In this document: positions 24,424 through 35,453 of the stretch, in pieces
Layout of the letters: each line of letters begins with the position of its first letter
Position numbering within the stretch: the stretch's first letter is position 1
Assembly: GCF_012034175.1 (NCBI RefSeq)
Contig: NZ_JAATEJ010000001.1
Span: forward strand, 372,001-436,000
DNA from: Actinacidiphila epipremni
GTDB lineage: Bacteria; Actinomycetota; Actinomycetes; Streptomycetales; Streptomycetaceae
DNA: 64,000 bases
Direction: 5' to 3'
Translations under genes and position numbers: made by a program
Notes under the pieces: model-generated
The model's input: only the letters and a program-made list of their open reading frames with translations
Database searches by the model: none
Told to the model about the DNA's origin: nothing

Positions 24424-27072
24424 CCCGCGACCACGCCCATGGCCCAAGCGGCGGGCCCGGGCCGCAACCCCGTGCACGCCAAGGCCGCGTCCCGGCTGGG
24501 CGCGTCGAACCCTCGCCAGGACGGTCCGCCCGACCTGCGGCTCGTGCCGCCGGCCCTTGCCGCCTGGGCCGCGGCAGCCCTGACGCCCGCCGTCGGGGCG
24601 ACGGTTCTGCTCCTGGCCACCGCAGCGGCAGCCGCGGCCCTCACCGCCACGTTCGCCCTCACCCGCACCCGAAGGAGGAAGCCCAAGCCCATTCACGCCG
24701 GCCCAGCGCCCGGCCCCGCGTCCAGCCCCGCCACCGCCCCCGCGACCGGCCTCGCGGTGACCGCCGCGGCCACCCTCCTGACGGTCGCGGCAGCCACCCT
24801 CGCCGCCGCGCTCGCGGACGCCGACCGCCACCGCGGCCCCATCCCACGCCTCGCCGCCCACCGGGCCACCGTCGAGCTCGACCTGCGGATCACCTCGGAC
24901 CCCACCCTCACCCGCTCCAGAGCCCCCGCCCCGGCGTGGAAGGCATCCACGGAAGCCGCCCGCGCCGAGCCCGCCGAGCCCGCCGCCCCCGCCGGCAACG
25001 ACGCAGCCCCCGGCATGGTCATCGTGCCCGCGGAAGCCCTCCAGCTCGGCAAGGAAAAGATCCGCACGCCCGTGCTCGTCCTCGCCGACGCCGACCTCCC
25101 CACCTGGCAGCACCTGCTGCCCTCAACCACCCTGCGCCTCACCGCCCGCCTGGCGCCGGCCGACCGCCCGGGGGACTCCGTCGCCGCGGTGCTGCGCCCC
25201 ACGGGGGCGCCCCGCGTCATCGGGCCACCCTCCACGGCCCAGCGCGTCGCCGCCCGCTTCCGCAGCGGCCTGCGGACGGCGAGCGCCGGGCTCCCGCCGG
25301 ACGCCCGCGGGCTGCTGCCCGGACTGGTGACCGGCGACACCGCCGGCCTTGAGTCCGACCTCAAGGACGCCTTCCGGGCCACGGACCTCGCGCACCTCAC
25401 CTCAGTAAGTGGCGCGAACCTCACCATCGTGCTGCTCCTGCTCATCGGCCCGCCGGCCGAGGCGATCAGGGCCGAGCGCCGCGGACTGGCCGGGGCGCTG
25501 GGCATCCCGCTGCGGATCACCGCGGTGCTGGGGGCCGCGCTGACGGGCGCGTTCGTGTTGGTGTGCCGGCCGGGCCCGAGCGTGGTGCGGGCCGCCGCCT
25601 GCGGGCTGATCACGCTGCTGGCGATCGCGACCGGCCGCCGCCGCTCGCTGCTGCCCGCCCTCGCCGGCGCGGTGCTGCTCCTGGTGCTCTACGACCCACC
25701 CGTCGCCCGTTCCTACGGCTTCGCGCTCTCCGTCCTGGCCACCGGCTCCCTGCTGACGCTCGCCCCGCGCTGGAGCGCGGCCCTGCGCGCCCGCCGGGTG
25801 CCGGCGCGGCTCGCGGAGGCGCTGGCCGCGGCGGGGGCGGCGCAGGCGGCGTGCGGGCCGCTGATCGTGGTGCTGTCGGCGCGGCTCAGCCTGGTCGGCG
25901 TGCCCTGCAACCTGCTGGCGGAGCCCGCGGTCGCGCCGGCGACGGTGCTCGGCTTCTGCGCCCTCGCGGTCGCGCCCCTCACGCCCGCCGCCGCGGCAGC
26001 GCTCGCATGGGCGGCGGGCTGGCCGACGCGGTGGATCGTGACGGTGGCCCGGCATGGCGCGGCCCTGCCCTGGGCGGAGATCGGCTGGCCCGCGGGCTGG
26101 GCGGGCGCGGCCCTGCTCACGACGCTGACGGTGGCCCTCGCGGCGGGCGGCGCCCGGGCGCTGGGCGTGCTCGTGGTCCGGCCCTGGGCGGTGTGCGCGG
26201 CGGCGCTGCTCCTGCTGCTGGCGCTGGTGCGTCCGCTGCCGCTGCCGCTGCCCGGCGGGGTGACGGCCCGCTGGCCGCCGGCGCAGTGGCGGTTCGCGAT
26301 GTGCGACGTCGGGCAGGGCGACGCGCTCGCGCTTTCCGCGGGGCCGGGCAGCGCGGTGGTGGTGGACACCGGCCCGGATCCGGAGCTGGCCGACCGCTGC
26401 CTGCGGCGGCTGCGGGTCACAGCGATCCCGCTGCTGGTCCTCACCCACTTCCACGCCGACCATGCGGACGGGCTGCCGGGCGTGCTGCACGGCCGCCGGG
26501 TGGGCGCGATCGAGACGACGGTGCTGGACGAGCCCGCGGGGGAGGCCGCGCGGGTACGCCGGGAGGCCGCGGCGGCGGGCGTGCCGCTGCTGCGGGCGAG
26601 CGTGGGGGAGGAGCGCACGGTGGGCCCGCTGAGCTGGCGCGTGCTGTGGCCGCCACCGACGGCCGACGCCCTCCCGGACGACGACCCGAACGACGCGAGC
26701 GTGGCCATGCTGGTCCGCACCGGCTCCCTGACCCTCCTGCTCGCGGGCGACCTGGGACCCGCAGCCCAGGAGGAGATCCTGGCGGCGGACCCGGGCCTCC
26801 CGCGGGTCGACGTGCTGAAGGTCGCCCACCATGGCAGCGCCTACCAGTCCCCGGCGTTCCTGGCCCGCCTCCACCCCCGGCTGGCCCTGGTCTCCGTGGG
26901 CCTCCACAACTCCTACGGCCACCCGTCCCCGCGCACCCTGACCGCCCTGCGCGCCCTGGGCGCGACCGTCCTGCGCACCGACACGTCCGGTTCCCTCGCC
27001 CTCACCACCACCGCCCCCACCCCCCCCGCCGGCCCACCCACCCTCCACACCTCCCTGACCGGCCCGCAATGA
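24064..27072 (+). CDS. comEC: ComEC/Rec2-type DNA uptake channel with repeat-expanded N-terminus
   Basis: A 1002-residue membrane protein for DNA transport. Residues 1-160 are a disordered, cytoplasmic, repeat-derived extension. Next come the N-terminal membrane segments and OB-like domain, the competence domain with many helices (TSVSGANLTIVLLLL, ARSYGFALSVLATGSLL), and a C-terminal metallo-beta-lactamase domain with DVGQGDALAL and LTHFHADHADG intact. The start at 24064 overlaps the comEA stop as ATGA. A second ATG at 24190 lies in a duplicated copy of the same junction, so the true start is ambiguous. It may not provide natural competence; the role in Streptomyces is unclear. Confidence 0.92.
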   Translation: MSRFTSTPKGSQEAGARGNSVRGGAASRLDASNPEPQAPGPPMSRSTSASEGSQAAARAGATLHLGASSAEPQVPGPPTTGARPTPEGPQSVADASGNPALAGATSRPGVSDPRPQAPGPPATTPMAQAAGPGRNPVHAKAASRLGASNPRQDGPPDLRLVPPALAAWAAAALTPAVGATVLLLATAAAAAALTATFALTRTRRRKPKPIHAGPAPGPASSPATAPATGLAVTAAATLLTVAAATLAAALADADRHRGPIPRLAAHRATVELDLRITSDPTLTRSRAPAPAWKASTEAARAEPAEPAAPAGNDAAPGMVIVPAEALQLGKEKIRTPVLVLADADLPTWQHLLPSTTLRLTARLAPADRPGDSVAAVLRPTGAPRVIGPPSTAQRVAARFRSGLRTASAGLPPDARGLLPGLVTGDTAGLESDLKDAFRATDLAHLTSVSGANLTIVLLLLIGPPAEAIRAERRGLAGALGIPLRITAVLGAALTGAFVLVCRPGPSVVRAAACGLITLLAIATGRRRSLLPALAGAVLLLVLYDPPVARSYGFALSVLATGSLLTLAPRWSAALRARRVPARLAEALAAAGAAQAACGPLIVVLSARLSLVGVPCNLLAEPAVAPATVLGFCALAVAPLTPAAAAALAWAAGWPTRWIVTVARHGAALPWAEIGWPAGWAGAALLTTLTVALAAGGARALGVLVVRPWAVCAAALLLLLALVRPLPLPLPGGVTARWPPAQWRFAMCDVGQGDALALSAGPGSAVVVDTGPDPELADRCLRRLRVTAIPLLVLTHFHADHADGLPGVLHGRRVGAIETTVLDEPAGEAARVRREAAAAGVPLLRASVGEERTVGPLSWRVLWPPPTADALPDDDPNDASVAMLVRTGSLTLLLAGDLGPAAQEEILAADPGLPRVDVLKVAHHGSAYQSPAFLARLHPRLALVSVGLHNSYGHPSPRTLTALRALGATVLRTDTSGSLALTTTAPTPPAGPPTLHTSLTGPQ

Positions 27073-27104
27073 CCCGCCCCCGCCGCGACCCACTTGGAGG
27101 TCCC

Positions 27105-27194
27105 ATGCCCGACCCCACCACCGAGCCGACCACGCCGTGTGCCGGTATCGCGTCCGGCAGGGCGGGGGCTGGCGGATGGCTCATGAGCATCTGA
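27105..27194 (+). CDS. Possible 29-residue small protein after comEC
   Basis: A short frame (MPDPTTEPTTPCAG...) starts 32 bases after the comEC stop and has an excellent TTGGAGG site 4-5 bases before the ATG. It has no recognisable domain and ends just before the ArsR operator. The strong ribosome site argues for translation. It could also be the remnant of a lost gene, since it lies exactly where the accessory block begins. Confidence 0.3.
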   Translation: MPDPTTEPTTPCAGIASGRAGAGGWLMSI

Positions 27195-27216
27195 GCGGGT
27201 GATCCGCTGCGGCCCG

Positions 27217-27258
27217 AGCTATCTAAAGAAAGCTTGCTAAAGAATCCTTTAGATAGCT
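27217..27258. promoter_or_regulatory. Operator palindromes for the ArsR-type regulator
   Basis: A perfect 12-base inverted repeat, AGCTATCTAAAG (27217-27228) and CTTTAGATAGCT (27247-27258), spans an inner repeat CTAAAG-AATC-CTTTAG (27237-27252). The AT-rich block is striking in this GC-rich context and sits directly before the regulator start, covering the likely promoter. It is the obvious autoregulatory site. Confidence 0.8.
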
Positions 27259-27264
27259 ACCGTG

Positions 27265-27957
27265 ATGCGCATGGAGCAGAAGCGGCCCTTCCCGGACCAG
27301 GTGCATCTCAGTGACCCGCGGGCGTTGCGGGCGTATGCGCATCCGACGCGGATGGCGTTGGTCGGGCTGCTGCGGGTGGAGGGGCCGTTCACGGCGACGC
27401 GGGCGGCGGAGCTGACGGGGGAGTCCGTCGCCAGTTGCTCGTACCATCTGCGGATACTCGCCAAGTACGGGCTCGTGGCGGAGGCGGAGCCCGGGGCGGG
27501 TGGGCGGGAGAAGCCGTGGCGGGCGACGGCGGCGTACACGGACTGGCCGAACTACTCGGAGGACCCGGCGGTCGCCTCGGCTGCGGAGGCGCTGAGCGTC
27601 GCGGTCGCGGAGAACCAGTTCCACCGGATGATGCGGGCGCTGGAGCGGCGGCACACGCTGCCGCCGCAGTGGCAGCGGGCCGAGCGGCACTCGGACGCGA
27701 TCCTCTACCTCACCCCGGAGGAGCTCGTCGCGATCGGGGAGCGGATCGACGCGGTGATCGCCGAGTACGCCGACCGCGGCCTCGACCCGACCCTCCGCCC
27801 CCAGGGCGCCCGCCGGGTCGCGTACCTCCAGGTCGCCTACGTCGCCCCCGAACAAGGCCCGGGCCAGCACCCCGCACCGGCCCCGGAAGCAGCCCCCGAA
27901 CCGGCCCCCGAACCAACCCCCGCGCCGGAGGCCGGGTCGGCGGAGGGGGAGCGGTGA
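27265..27957 (+). CDS. ArsR-like helix-turn-helix regulator
   Basis: A 230-residue regulator. A winged helix-turn-helix lies at about residues 15-90 (YAHPTRMALVGLLRVEGPFTA, ASCSYHLRILAKYGLV), followed by a helical domain and a Pro/Ala/Glu-rich tail. GTG 27262, ATG 27265 and ATG 27271 are all possible starts; none has a ribosome site, so translation is probably leaderless. It overlaps the MFS gene by 4 bases (GTGA) and is presumably a repressor of the pair, released by an exporter substrate. Confidence 0.9.
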   Translation: MRMEQKRPFPDQVHLSDPRALRAYAHPTRMALVGLLRVEGPFTATRAAELTGESVASCSYHLRILAKYGLVAEAEPGAGGREKPWRATAAYTDWPNYSEDPAVASAAEALSVAVAENQFHRMMRALERRHTLPPQWQRAERHSDAILYLTPEELVAIGERIDAVIAEYADRGLDPTLRPQGARRVAYLQVAYVAPEQGPGQHPAPAPEAAPEPAPEPTPAPEAGSAEGER

Positions 27958-29252
27958 GCGGGGGAACCCTCGCGCGGGGGCTGAGCGCGCGGGCGCCGGT
28001 GCTGCTGCGGGAGCAGGGGTTCCGGCGGTATTGGGCCGGGCAGACGGTCTCCCTCTTCGGGGACGAGGTCACGTACCTCGCCGTACCGCTCGCCGCCGTG
28101 CTGGTCCTGCACGTGAGCGCCGCCGGCATGGGCTGGCTGCGGTTCGCCGGTCTGCTGCCGGCCCTGCTGTTCTCGCTGCCCGCCGGCGCCTGGGCGGACC
28201 GGCGCGGGCGGCGGCGGCAGACGATGATCGCCGCCGACCTCGCCCGGGCCGCCCTGATGGCGTCGCTGCCGCTGGGCTACGCGCTCGGCGTGCTGACGTT
28301 CGCGCAGCTGTGCGCGGTCGCCTTCGCGGTCGGCACGCTCGCCGTCGCGTTCGACGTCTGCAACGCCACGCTGCTGGTGTCGCTGCTGACGCGTGAGCAG
28401 TACGTCGCCGGCAACTCGCTGACCAGCGGCAGCCGGGCCTTCGCGTTCCTGGCCGGGCCGAGCGCCGGCGGGCTGCTGGTCCAGCTGCTCGCCGCACCGC
28501 TCGCGCTGCTCGCCGACGCCGCCTCGTACCTCTTCTCCGCCTGGCAGCTCGCCCGGATAGCGCCGGCCGAACCGCCCCCCGCCGAGCGCGGCGGCGGCCG
28601 GCTCACCGAGGGGCTGCGCTTCATCGGCGGCTCCCCGCTGCTGCGCTCGATGCTCGCCTGCGTCGCGACGATCAACCTCTTCAACTTCGGCTTCAGCACC
28701 CTGCTCGTCCTCTACGCGGTCGACGGGCTCGGCCTCCGCCCCGGGACGCTGGGCCTGGTCGTGGGCGCCGGCGCGGTCGGCAGCCTGCTCGGGGCGGTGG
28801 TGAGCGCCCGGATCGTGCGGGCGATCGGCATCGGGCCGGCCTTCACGCTCGGCGCGGTCGCCTTCCCCGCCCCGCTGGTGCTCGTCCCGCTGGCCGGCGG
28901 GCCGACCCCGCTCGTGCTGCTCGCCTTCTTCGCCGCCGAGTTCGGCTCCGGGCTCGGGGTGATGCTGCTGGACATCTCCGCCGGCTCGCTCCAGGCCGCG
29001 GTCATCCCCAACGCCCTGCGCTCCCGCGTCAGCGGCGCCTTCCGTACCGTCAACTACGGCGTCCGGCCGCTCGGCGCGCTCGCCGGCGGCTTCCTCGGCT
29101 CCGCGATCGGGCTGCGGCCCGCCCTGTGGCTGGTGACCGTCGCCGCGGTGCTCGGGGCGCTGTGGCTGGTGCCCTCCCCGCTGCCGCGGCTGCGCCACCT
29201 GCCCGGCCCCGCGGACGCCGCCACGGCCGGGAAGGCCCCCGCAGCCGGCTGA
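27954..29252 (+). CDS. MFS exporter, 12-helix type
   Basis: A 432-residue major facilitator of the enterobactin-exporter-like group (MFS_3). It shows GFRRYWAGQTVSLFGDEVTYLAVPLAA at the first helix and ADRRGRRRQTMIAADLARA at motif A. GTG 27954 overlaps the regulator stop, so the two are translated together. The substrate is unknown; similar pairs often move macrolide-like or siderophore-like compounds, which is only an analogy. Confidence 0.9.
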   Translation: MSGGTLARGLSARAPVLLREQGFRRYWAGQTVSLFGDEVTYLAVPLAAVLVLHVSAAGMGWLRFAGLLPALLFSLPAGAWADRRGRRRQTMIAADLARAALMASLPLGYALGVLTFAQLCAVAFAVGTLAVAFDVCNATLLVSLLTREQYVAGNSLTSGSRAFAFLAGPSAGGLLVQLLAAPLALLADAASYLFSAWQLARIAPAEPPPAERGGGRLTEGLRFIGGSPLLRSMLACVATINLFNFGFSTLLVLYAVDGLGLRPGTLGLVVGAGAVGSLLGAVVSARIVRAIGIGPAFTLGAVAFPAPLVLVPLAGGPTPLVLLAFFAAEFGSGLGVMLLDISAGSLQAAVIPNALRSRVSGAFRTVNYGVRPLGALAGGFLGSAIGLRPALWLVTVAAVLGALWLVPSPLPRLRHLPGPADAATAGKAPAAG

Positions 29253-29315
29253 CGGACGCCACCGCCCGCCGCACCCCGCCCCAGGTCAGAGCCGGTGCGA
29301 TGGCATAATCCGGCC

Positions 29316-31236
<1,921 letters not shown>

Positions 31237-31350
31237 CCCAGGTCCGGCTGACGTACGACCGGCCGGCGCGGCCCCGGCCGACGCAGGGCCGGTGACGCAC
31301 CACCCCCTCACCCGACGGCGGTCCGCCGCCCCGCAAGAGGAGATCCCCCC

Positions 31351-32376
31351 ATGTCCAGGAATCCCCGTACGGTCCGTACGCTCGTCGCCGGCCTCGCCGT
31401 CGCCGGGCTGGCGGTCACCGGCGTCGTGACCTCCACCGTCAACCCGACACCGTCGCAGGCGGCCACCTGCAACGGCTATGTCGGCCTCACCTTCGACGAC
31501 GGCCCCTCGAACGACCACACGCAGGCCGTGCTCAACGCGCTCAAGCAGAACGGCCTGCGTGCCACGATGTTCAACGAGGGCCAGTACGCGGCGGCGTACC
31601 CGTCCCAGGTGGCGGCGGAGATCGCCGCCGGCATGTGGGTGGGCAACCACAGCTACACCCACCCGCATCTGGTCCAGGAGAGCCAGGCGCAGATCGACTC
31701 CGAGGTCGGCCGCACCCAGCAGGCGATCGCCGCGGCCGGCGGCGGTACGCCGAAGCTCTTCCGGCCCCCGTACGGGGAGACCAACTCCACGCTCCAGGCG
31801 GTCGAGGCGAAGTACGGCCTCACCCAGGTCATCTGGGACGTGGACTCGCAGGACTGGAACGGCGCGAGCGTCGACGCGATCGTGGCGGCCAACGCCCGGC
31901 TCACCAACGGCCAGGTCATCCTCATGCACGAGTGGCCCGCCAACACCCTCCAGGCGATCCCGCGGATCGCCCAGGGCCTGGCGAGCCGCGGCCTGTGCGC
32001 CGGCATGATCTCGCCGCAGACCGGCCGGGCGGTCGCCCCCACCGGGGGCGGCACCAGCGGCGGTACGTCGGCCGGTGGCACGAACGGCGGTACGTCCGGC
32101 GGTACGGGCGGCGGCTGCACGGCGACGCTGTCCGCGGGCACGGCCTGGTCGGACCGCTACAACCTCAACGTGGCGGTCAGCGGCTCCAGCAACTGGACCG
32201 TGACGATGAACGTGCCCGCGCCCGAGAAGATCATGTCCACCTGGAACATCACCGCGAGCTACCCCAACGCCCAGACGCTCGTCGCCAAGCCCAACGGCAA
32301 CGGCAACAACTGGGGCGTGACCGTGCAGAAGAACGGCTCCACCACCTGGCCCACGGTCTCCTGCTCCGCCGGCTGA
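31351..32376 (+). CDS. Secreted CE4 polysaccharide deacetylase, likely acetylxylan esterase
   Basis: A 341-residue exported esterase. A signal peptide (residues 1-35, ending PSQAA) precedes the NodB domain. The motifs are complete: TFDDGPS (catalytic base and metal Asp), HSYTHPH (metal histidines), RPPYGE, and ILMHEWP. A Gly/Thr linker leads to the same 85-residue C-terminal module as in the xylanase, about 80% identical by eye. ATG 31351 has AGAGGAG upstream. It would remove acetyl groups from xylan so that the adjacent xylanase can act. Confidence 0.93.
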   Translation: MSRNPRTVRTLVAGLAVAGLAVTGVVTSTVNPTPSQAATCNGYVGLTFDDGPSNDHTQAVLNALKQNGLRATMFNEGQYAAAYPSQVAAEIAAGMWVGNHSYTHPHLVQESQAQIDSEVGRTQQAIAAAGGGTPKLFRPPYGETNSTLQAVEAKYGLTQVIWDVDSQDWNGASVDAIVAANARLTNGQVILMHEWPANTLQAIPRIAQGLASRGLCAGMISPQTGRAVAPTGGGTSGGTSAGGTNGGTSGGTGGGCTATLSAGTAWSDRYNLNVAVSGSSNWTVTMNVPAPEKIMSTWNITASYPNAQTLVAKPNGNGNNWGVTVQKNGSTTWPTVSCSAG

Positions 32377-32435
32377 CCGTCAGGTCCCCCCACCCGCGGG
32401 GCCCCGCGCGCACGACCCGGCGCCGGGCCCCGCGG

Positions 32436-32678
32436 TCATTCCACCCAGCCGTCGTACGGCACGACCAGCGAGTCCAGCGCGCCCCGGTCGATCCGGCAGT
32501 GCGGGTCCTCGACCACCACCAGCCACTGCGCGTCCTCGGCGTCGTCCTCACCCGCGAGCGCGTCCCGGACCAGCTGCGGCTCCGCGGCCAGCGCGAAGCG
32601 CCCGGGCAGCTCGGCGGCGACCTCCTCGGCGCTGTCGCGGTCCGGGAGCACGAGGATGTGGCGTACTGCTGCGGTCAT
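32436..32678 (-). CDS. Small conserved hypothetical protein
   Basis: An 80-residue acidic cytosolic protein (MTAAVRHILVLPDRDSAEEV at the N-terminus). An alpha/beta pattern with VVVEDP and VPYDGWVE is visible. The start ATG 32678 was chosen over an upstream in-frame start that overlaps the holA promoter region. It is divergent from holA. I recall small proteins of this type next to holA in Streptomyces; no function is known. Confidence 0.7.
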   Translation of the reverse strand: MTAAVRHILVLPDRDSAEEVAAELPGRFALAAEPQLVRDALAGEDDAEDAQWLVVVEDPHCRIDRGALDSLVVPYDGWVE

Positions 32679-32797
32679 CCGCCCATTGTGCCGCCCCCGC
32701 AAGCCCCGCACCCGCCGCCCCGTACCGGCCCGCCCCCCGCAAGCCCCCGCAAGCCCCGCGCCCGCGATGTCCGAGCGGCGTGCGATGCTGGTCCGCG

Positions 32798-33784
32798 ATG
32801 GCCAGGAAGACCGCATCCGACGACGTGCTCGCCCCCCTCACCCTCGCCGTGGGCCAGGAGGACCTGCTGCTCGACCGCGCCGTGCGCGAGGTCGTGGCGG
32901 CGGCCCGCGCCGCCGACGCCGACACCGACGTACGGGACCTGCCGCCCGAGGCGCTGCAGCCCGGCACACTTGCCGAGCTGACCAGCCCCTCCCTCTTCGC
33001 CGAGCGCAAGGTCGTCGTCGTCCGCAACGCGCAGGACCTGTCGGCCGACACCGTCAAAGAGGTCAAGGCGTATCTGACCGCGCCGGCCGAGGAGATCACG
33101 CTCGTGCTGCTGCACGCCGGCGGCGCCAAGGGCAAGGCGCTGCTGGACGCGGCCCGCAAGGCCGGCGCGCGCGAGGTGGCGTGCCCGAAGATGACCAAGC
33201 CGGCCGACCGGCTGGCCTTCGTACGCGGTGAGTTCCGCACGCTCGGCCGGTCCGCGACGCCCGAGGCGGCGCAGGCCCTCGTCGACGCGCTGGGCGGTGA
33301 CCTGCGCGAGCTCGCCAGCGCGTGCGCCCAGCTCGTCGCCGACACCGAGGGCACGGTGGACGTGAACGTCGTCGGGCGGTACTACACCGGCCGCGCCGAG
33401 GCCACCGGCTTCGAGGTCGCCGACCTCGCGGTGACCGGACGGGCGGCCGAGGCGCTGGAGCGGCTGCGCTGGGCGCTCGCGGTGGGGCAGCCCGCCCCGG
33501 GCATCACCTTCGCGCTGGCCTCGGGCGTCCGGGCGATCGGCAAGCTCGCCTCCGCCCCGCGCGGCGCCAACCCCGGCCAGCTCGCCCGGGACCTCGGCAT
33601 GCCGCCGTGGAAGATCGACCGGGTGCGGCAGCAGATGCGCGGCTGGAGCGCCGACGGCGTCTCGGCCGCGCTCCAGGCGGTCGCCGAGGCCGACGCGGCC
33701 GTCAAGGGCGGCGGCGCGGACCCGGCGTACGCGCTGGAGAAGGCCGTCGTCACCATCGCCCGCGCCTCCCGCTCCCGCGGCTGA
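32798..33784 (+). CDS. holA: DNA polymerase III delta subunit
   Basis: A 328-residue clamp-loader subunit that opens the sliding clamp. It shows the HolA pattern: an N-terminal AAA-like fold (VGQEDLLLDRAVREVV), the LFAERKVVVVRNAQDL and LLHAGGAKGKALLDAARKAG blocks, LGGDLRELASACAQLV, and a helical C-terminal collar domain (MPPWKIDRVRQQMRGW). ATG 32798 (MARKTASDDV) gives the usual length. Order with rpsT and lepA is conserved in Streptomyces. Confidence 0.95.
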   Translation: MARKTASDDVLAPLTLAVGQEDLLLDRAVREVVAAARAADADTDVRDLPPEALQPGTLAELTSPSLFAERKVVVVRNAQDLSADTVKEVKAYLTAPAEEITLVLLHAGGAKGKALLDAARKAGAREVACPKMTKPADRLAFVRGEFRTLGRSATPEAAQALVDALGGDLRELASACAQLVADTEGTVDVNVVGRYYTGRAEATGFEVADLAVTGRAAEALERLRWALAVGQPAPGITFALASGVRAIGKLASAPRGANPGQLARDLGMPPWKIDRVRQQMRGWSADGVSAALQAVAEADAAVKGGGADPAYALEKAVVTIARASRSRG

Positions 33785-33839
33785 GGCAGCCGCCGGCACC
33801 CGGCGCGGTCAGCGGGGCCACTCCAGCCGCGGCCCGCGG

Positions 33840-34691
33840 CTACTTCAGCTTCGGCAGCGTCGCCTTCGTGGCCGCCTCGACCCACCCGGTGGCCTTGTCC
33901 AGCGACGGGAAGTTGTCCTCGCTCTCGGCCGTGGAGGCATAGCCGTTCCAGGTCAGGGAGTACGTCATCCAGCCGTCCCGCACCGCGAGCGTCACCTCGC
34001 GGCTGCCGCCCGTCGCGCTCGTCGTGCTGTCCTGCGTGATCAGATACGCCTCGTCGCCGTAGCCGTCCATCGGCGTGACGTCGTACTTCTCCGTCGGCTC
34101 CGTCCCGCGGTCCGCGAAGCTCTTCCACTGGTCGGCGAACTCCGGCCCGGGGTCGCTCCTGCGGTGCAGGTCGGCCTGCACGGACACATAGGCGTAGGAG
34201 TAGCCCGAGGAGGACGAGTCGTCGTCATCGTCCTTGTCCAGGCTCTCGCTGCAGTACATCTGCGCCAGCGAGGCCCGGTCGCTCAGATACGAGGTCGGGT
34301 GCTCGTCGGGCTTGGGGTACTCGTCCTTGAAGGCGCTCAGGTCCGCGGTGTCGCACAGCTTCTTGTGCACGGTGTAGCCGCGCAGGTCGGCCTTGGCGGA
34401 GTCCTTGCCGAACAGCACGACCCCGCCGCCCCACAGCGCCGAGGCCACGGCCGCGCCGACCGCCGCCCACAGCACCGCCCTGCCCACCGCACCGGTCCCG
34501 GTCCCGCCCGGCGTCCCGCCCGGCTGCGCGGGTATCTGCTGCACCCCGTAGTAGCCGGGCTGCTGCGGCGGGCCGTATCCCGGGGCGCTCTGGGCGTACG
34601 GGTTGTACTGCGGCGGGACGGCTCCGCCCGGCTGCTGGGGGTTCTGGTACGGCGAGGGGCCCGGCTGCCCAGGCGGAGGGGGCGTCGACAT
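33840..34691 (-). CDS. Membrane-anchored hypothetical protein with proline-rich N-terminus
   Basis: A 283-residue protein. Residues 1-70 are Pro/Gln/Gly-rich (MSTPPPPGQPGPSPYQN), as in many actinobacterial envelope proteins. One transmembrane helix follows (about 70-92, AVLWAAVGAAVASALWGGGVVLF), then an exported domain of 190 residues with two cysteines and a DDDDDSSSS stretch. The function is unknown. ATG 34691 has no ribosome site; a TATCCT hexamer 8-13 bases upstream suggests a leaderless transcript. Confidence 0.82.
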   Translation of the reverse strand: MSTPPPPGQPGPSPYQNPQQPGGAVPPQYNPYAQSAPGYGPPQQPGYYGVQQIPAQPGGTPGGTGTGAVGRAVLWAAVGAAVASALWGGGVVLFGKDSAKADLRGYTVHKKLCDTADLSAFKDEYPKPDEHPTSYLSDRASLAQMYCSESLDKDDDDDSSSSGYSYAYVSVQADLHRRSDPGPEFADQWKSFADRGTEPTEKYDVTPMDGYGDEAYLITQDSTTSATGGSREVTLAVRDGWMTYSLTWNGYASTAESEDNFPSLDKATGWVEAATKATLPKLK

Positions 34692-34917
34692 ACAGTGAGG
34701 ATATCGACACCCTCGGACACCCGGGGCCGGGCCCGTGAATCGCAGGATGTGTGCGCCGCGTGCACGTGGCGAACGTACGTGTACGGCGCCGGGTCGTGGC
34801 GGTGCGGGTCCGGGCGGTAGAGGGGCCGCTGGTTCCGGTTGTCCGCGGTGCGTGGGACCCGAGGGTGATCAGCCCTGGAAGGAGCCGGCAGGAGCTGGCA
34901 AGCGCCGGCCGGAGGGG

Positions 34918-35184
34918 TCAGCCCTGGAGCGAGGCGACCGACTGCGCGATGGCCGACTTCTTGTTGGCGGCCTGGTTCTTGTGGATGACGCCCTTGCTGG
35001 CGGCCTTGTCGAGCTTCTTGGCGGCGAGCCTCGCGGCGGCCTGGGCCTTCTCGCTGTCACCGGCCGCGACGGCCTCGCGGGTGCGGCGGATGGCCGTCTT
35101 GAGCTCGGACTTGACCGCCTTGTTGCGCTGGCGCGCCTTCTCGTTGGTCTTGTTGCGCTTGATCTGGGACTTGATGTTCGCCAC
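34918..35184 (-). CDS. rpsT: 30S ribosomal protein S20
   Basis: An 88-residue basic, helical ribosomal protein that binds 16S rRNA. The N-terminal [20 protein letters not shown], the [10 protein letters not shown] helix and the [25 protein letters not shown] region are diagnostic. The start is GTG 35184, with AGAAGG upstream. Divergent from lepA, as usual in actinobacteria. Confidence 0.98.
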   Translation of the reverse strand: MANIKSQIKRNKTNEKARQRNKAVKSELKTAIRRTREAVAAGDSEKAQAAARLAAKKLDKAASKGVIHKNQAANKKSAIAQSVASLQG

Positions 35185-35453
35185 GAAAGAGCCTTCTCAG
35201 GTTCGTCATTCACACATACCGAAAGGTCGGCGCCCCGGGCCCGGCGGTGGGCGACCACAAGGGGCCGACCGGCGGGGACGCGAGACGCAGCGGCCCAGAT
35301 TACCAGCAGCGCGGGCCCGCTCCCAAACCGTCCCCGGGCCGCCGCTCATGGGACTATGGAGTCTGCGTATCGACCCGACCGCGACCCGACCGTGATCCAC
35401 CCGCGGTCCTCCCTGTGACCCGACCCGCGATCAGACCAGAAAATGGACCCTGC

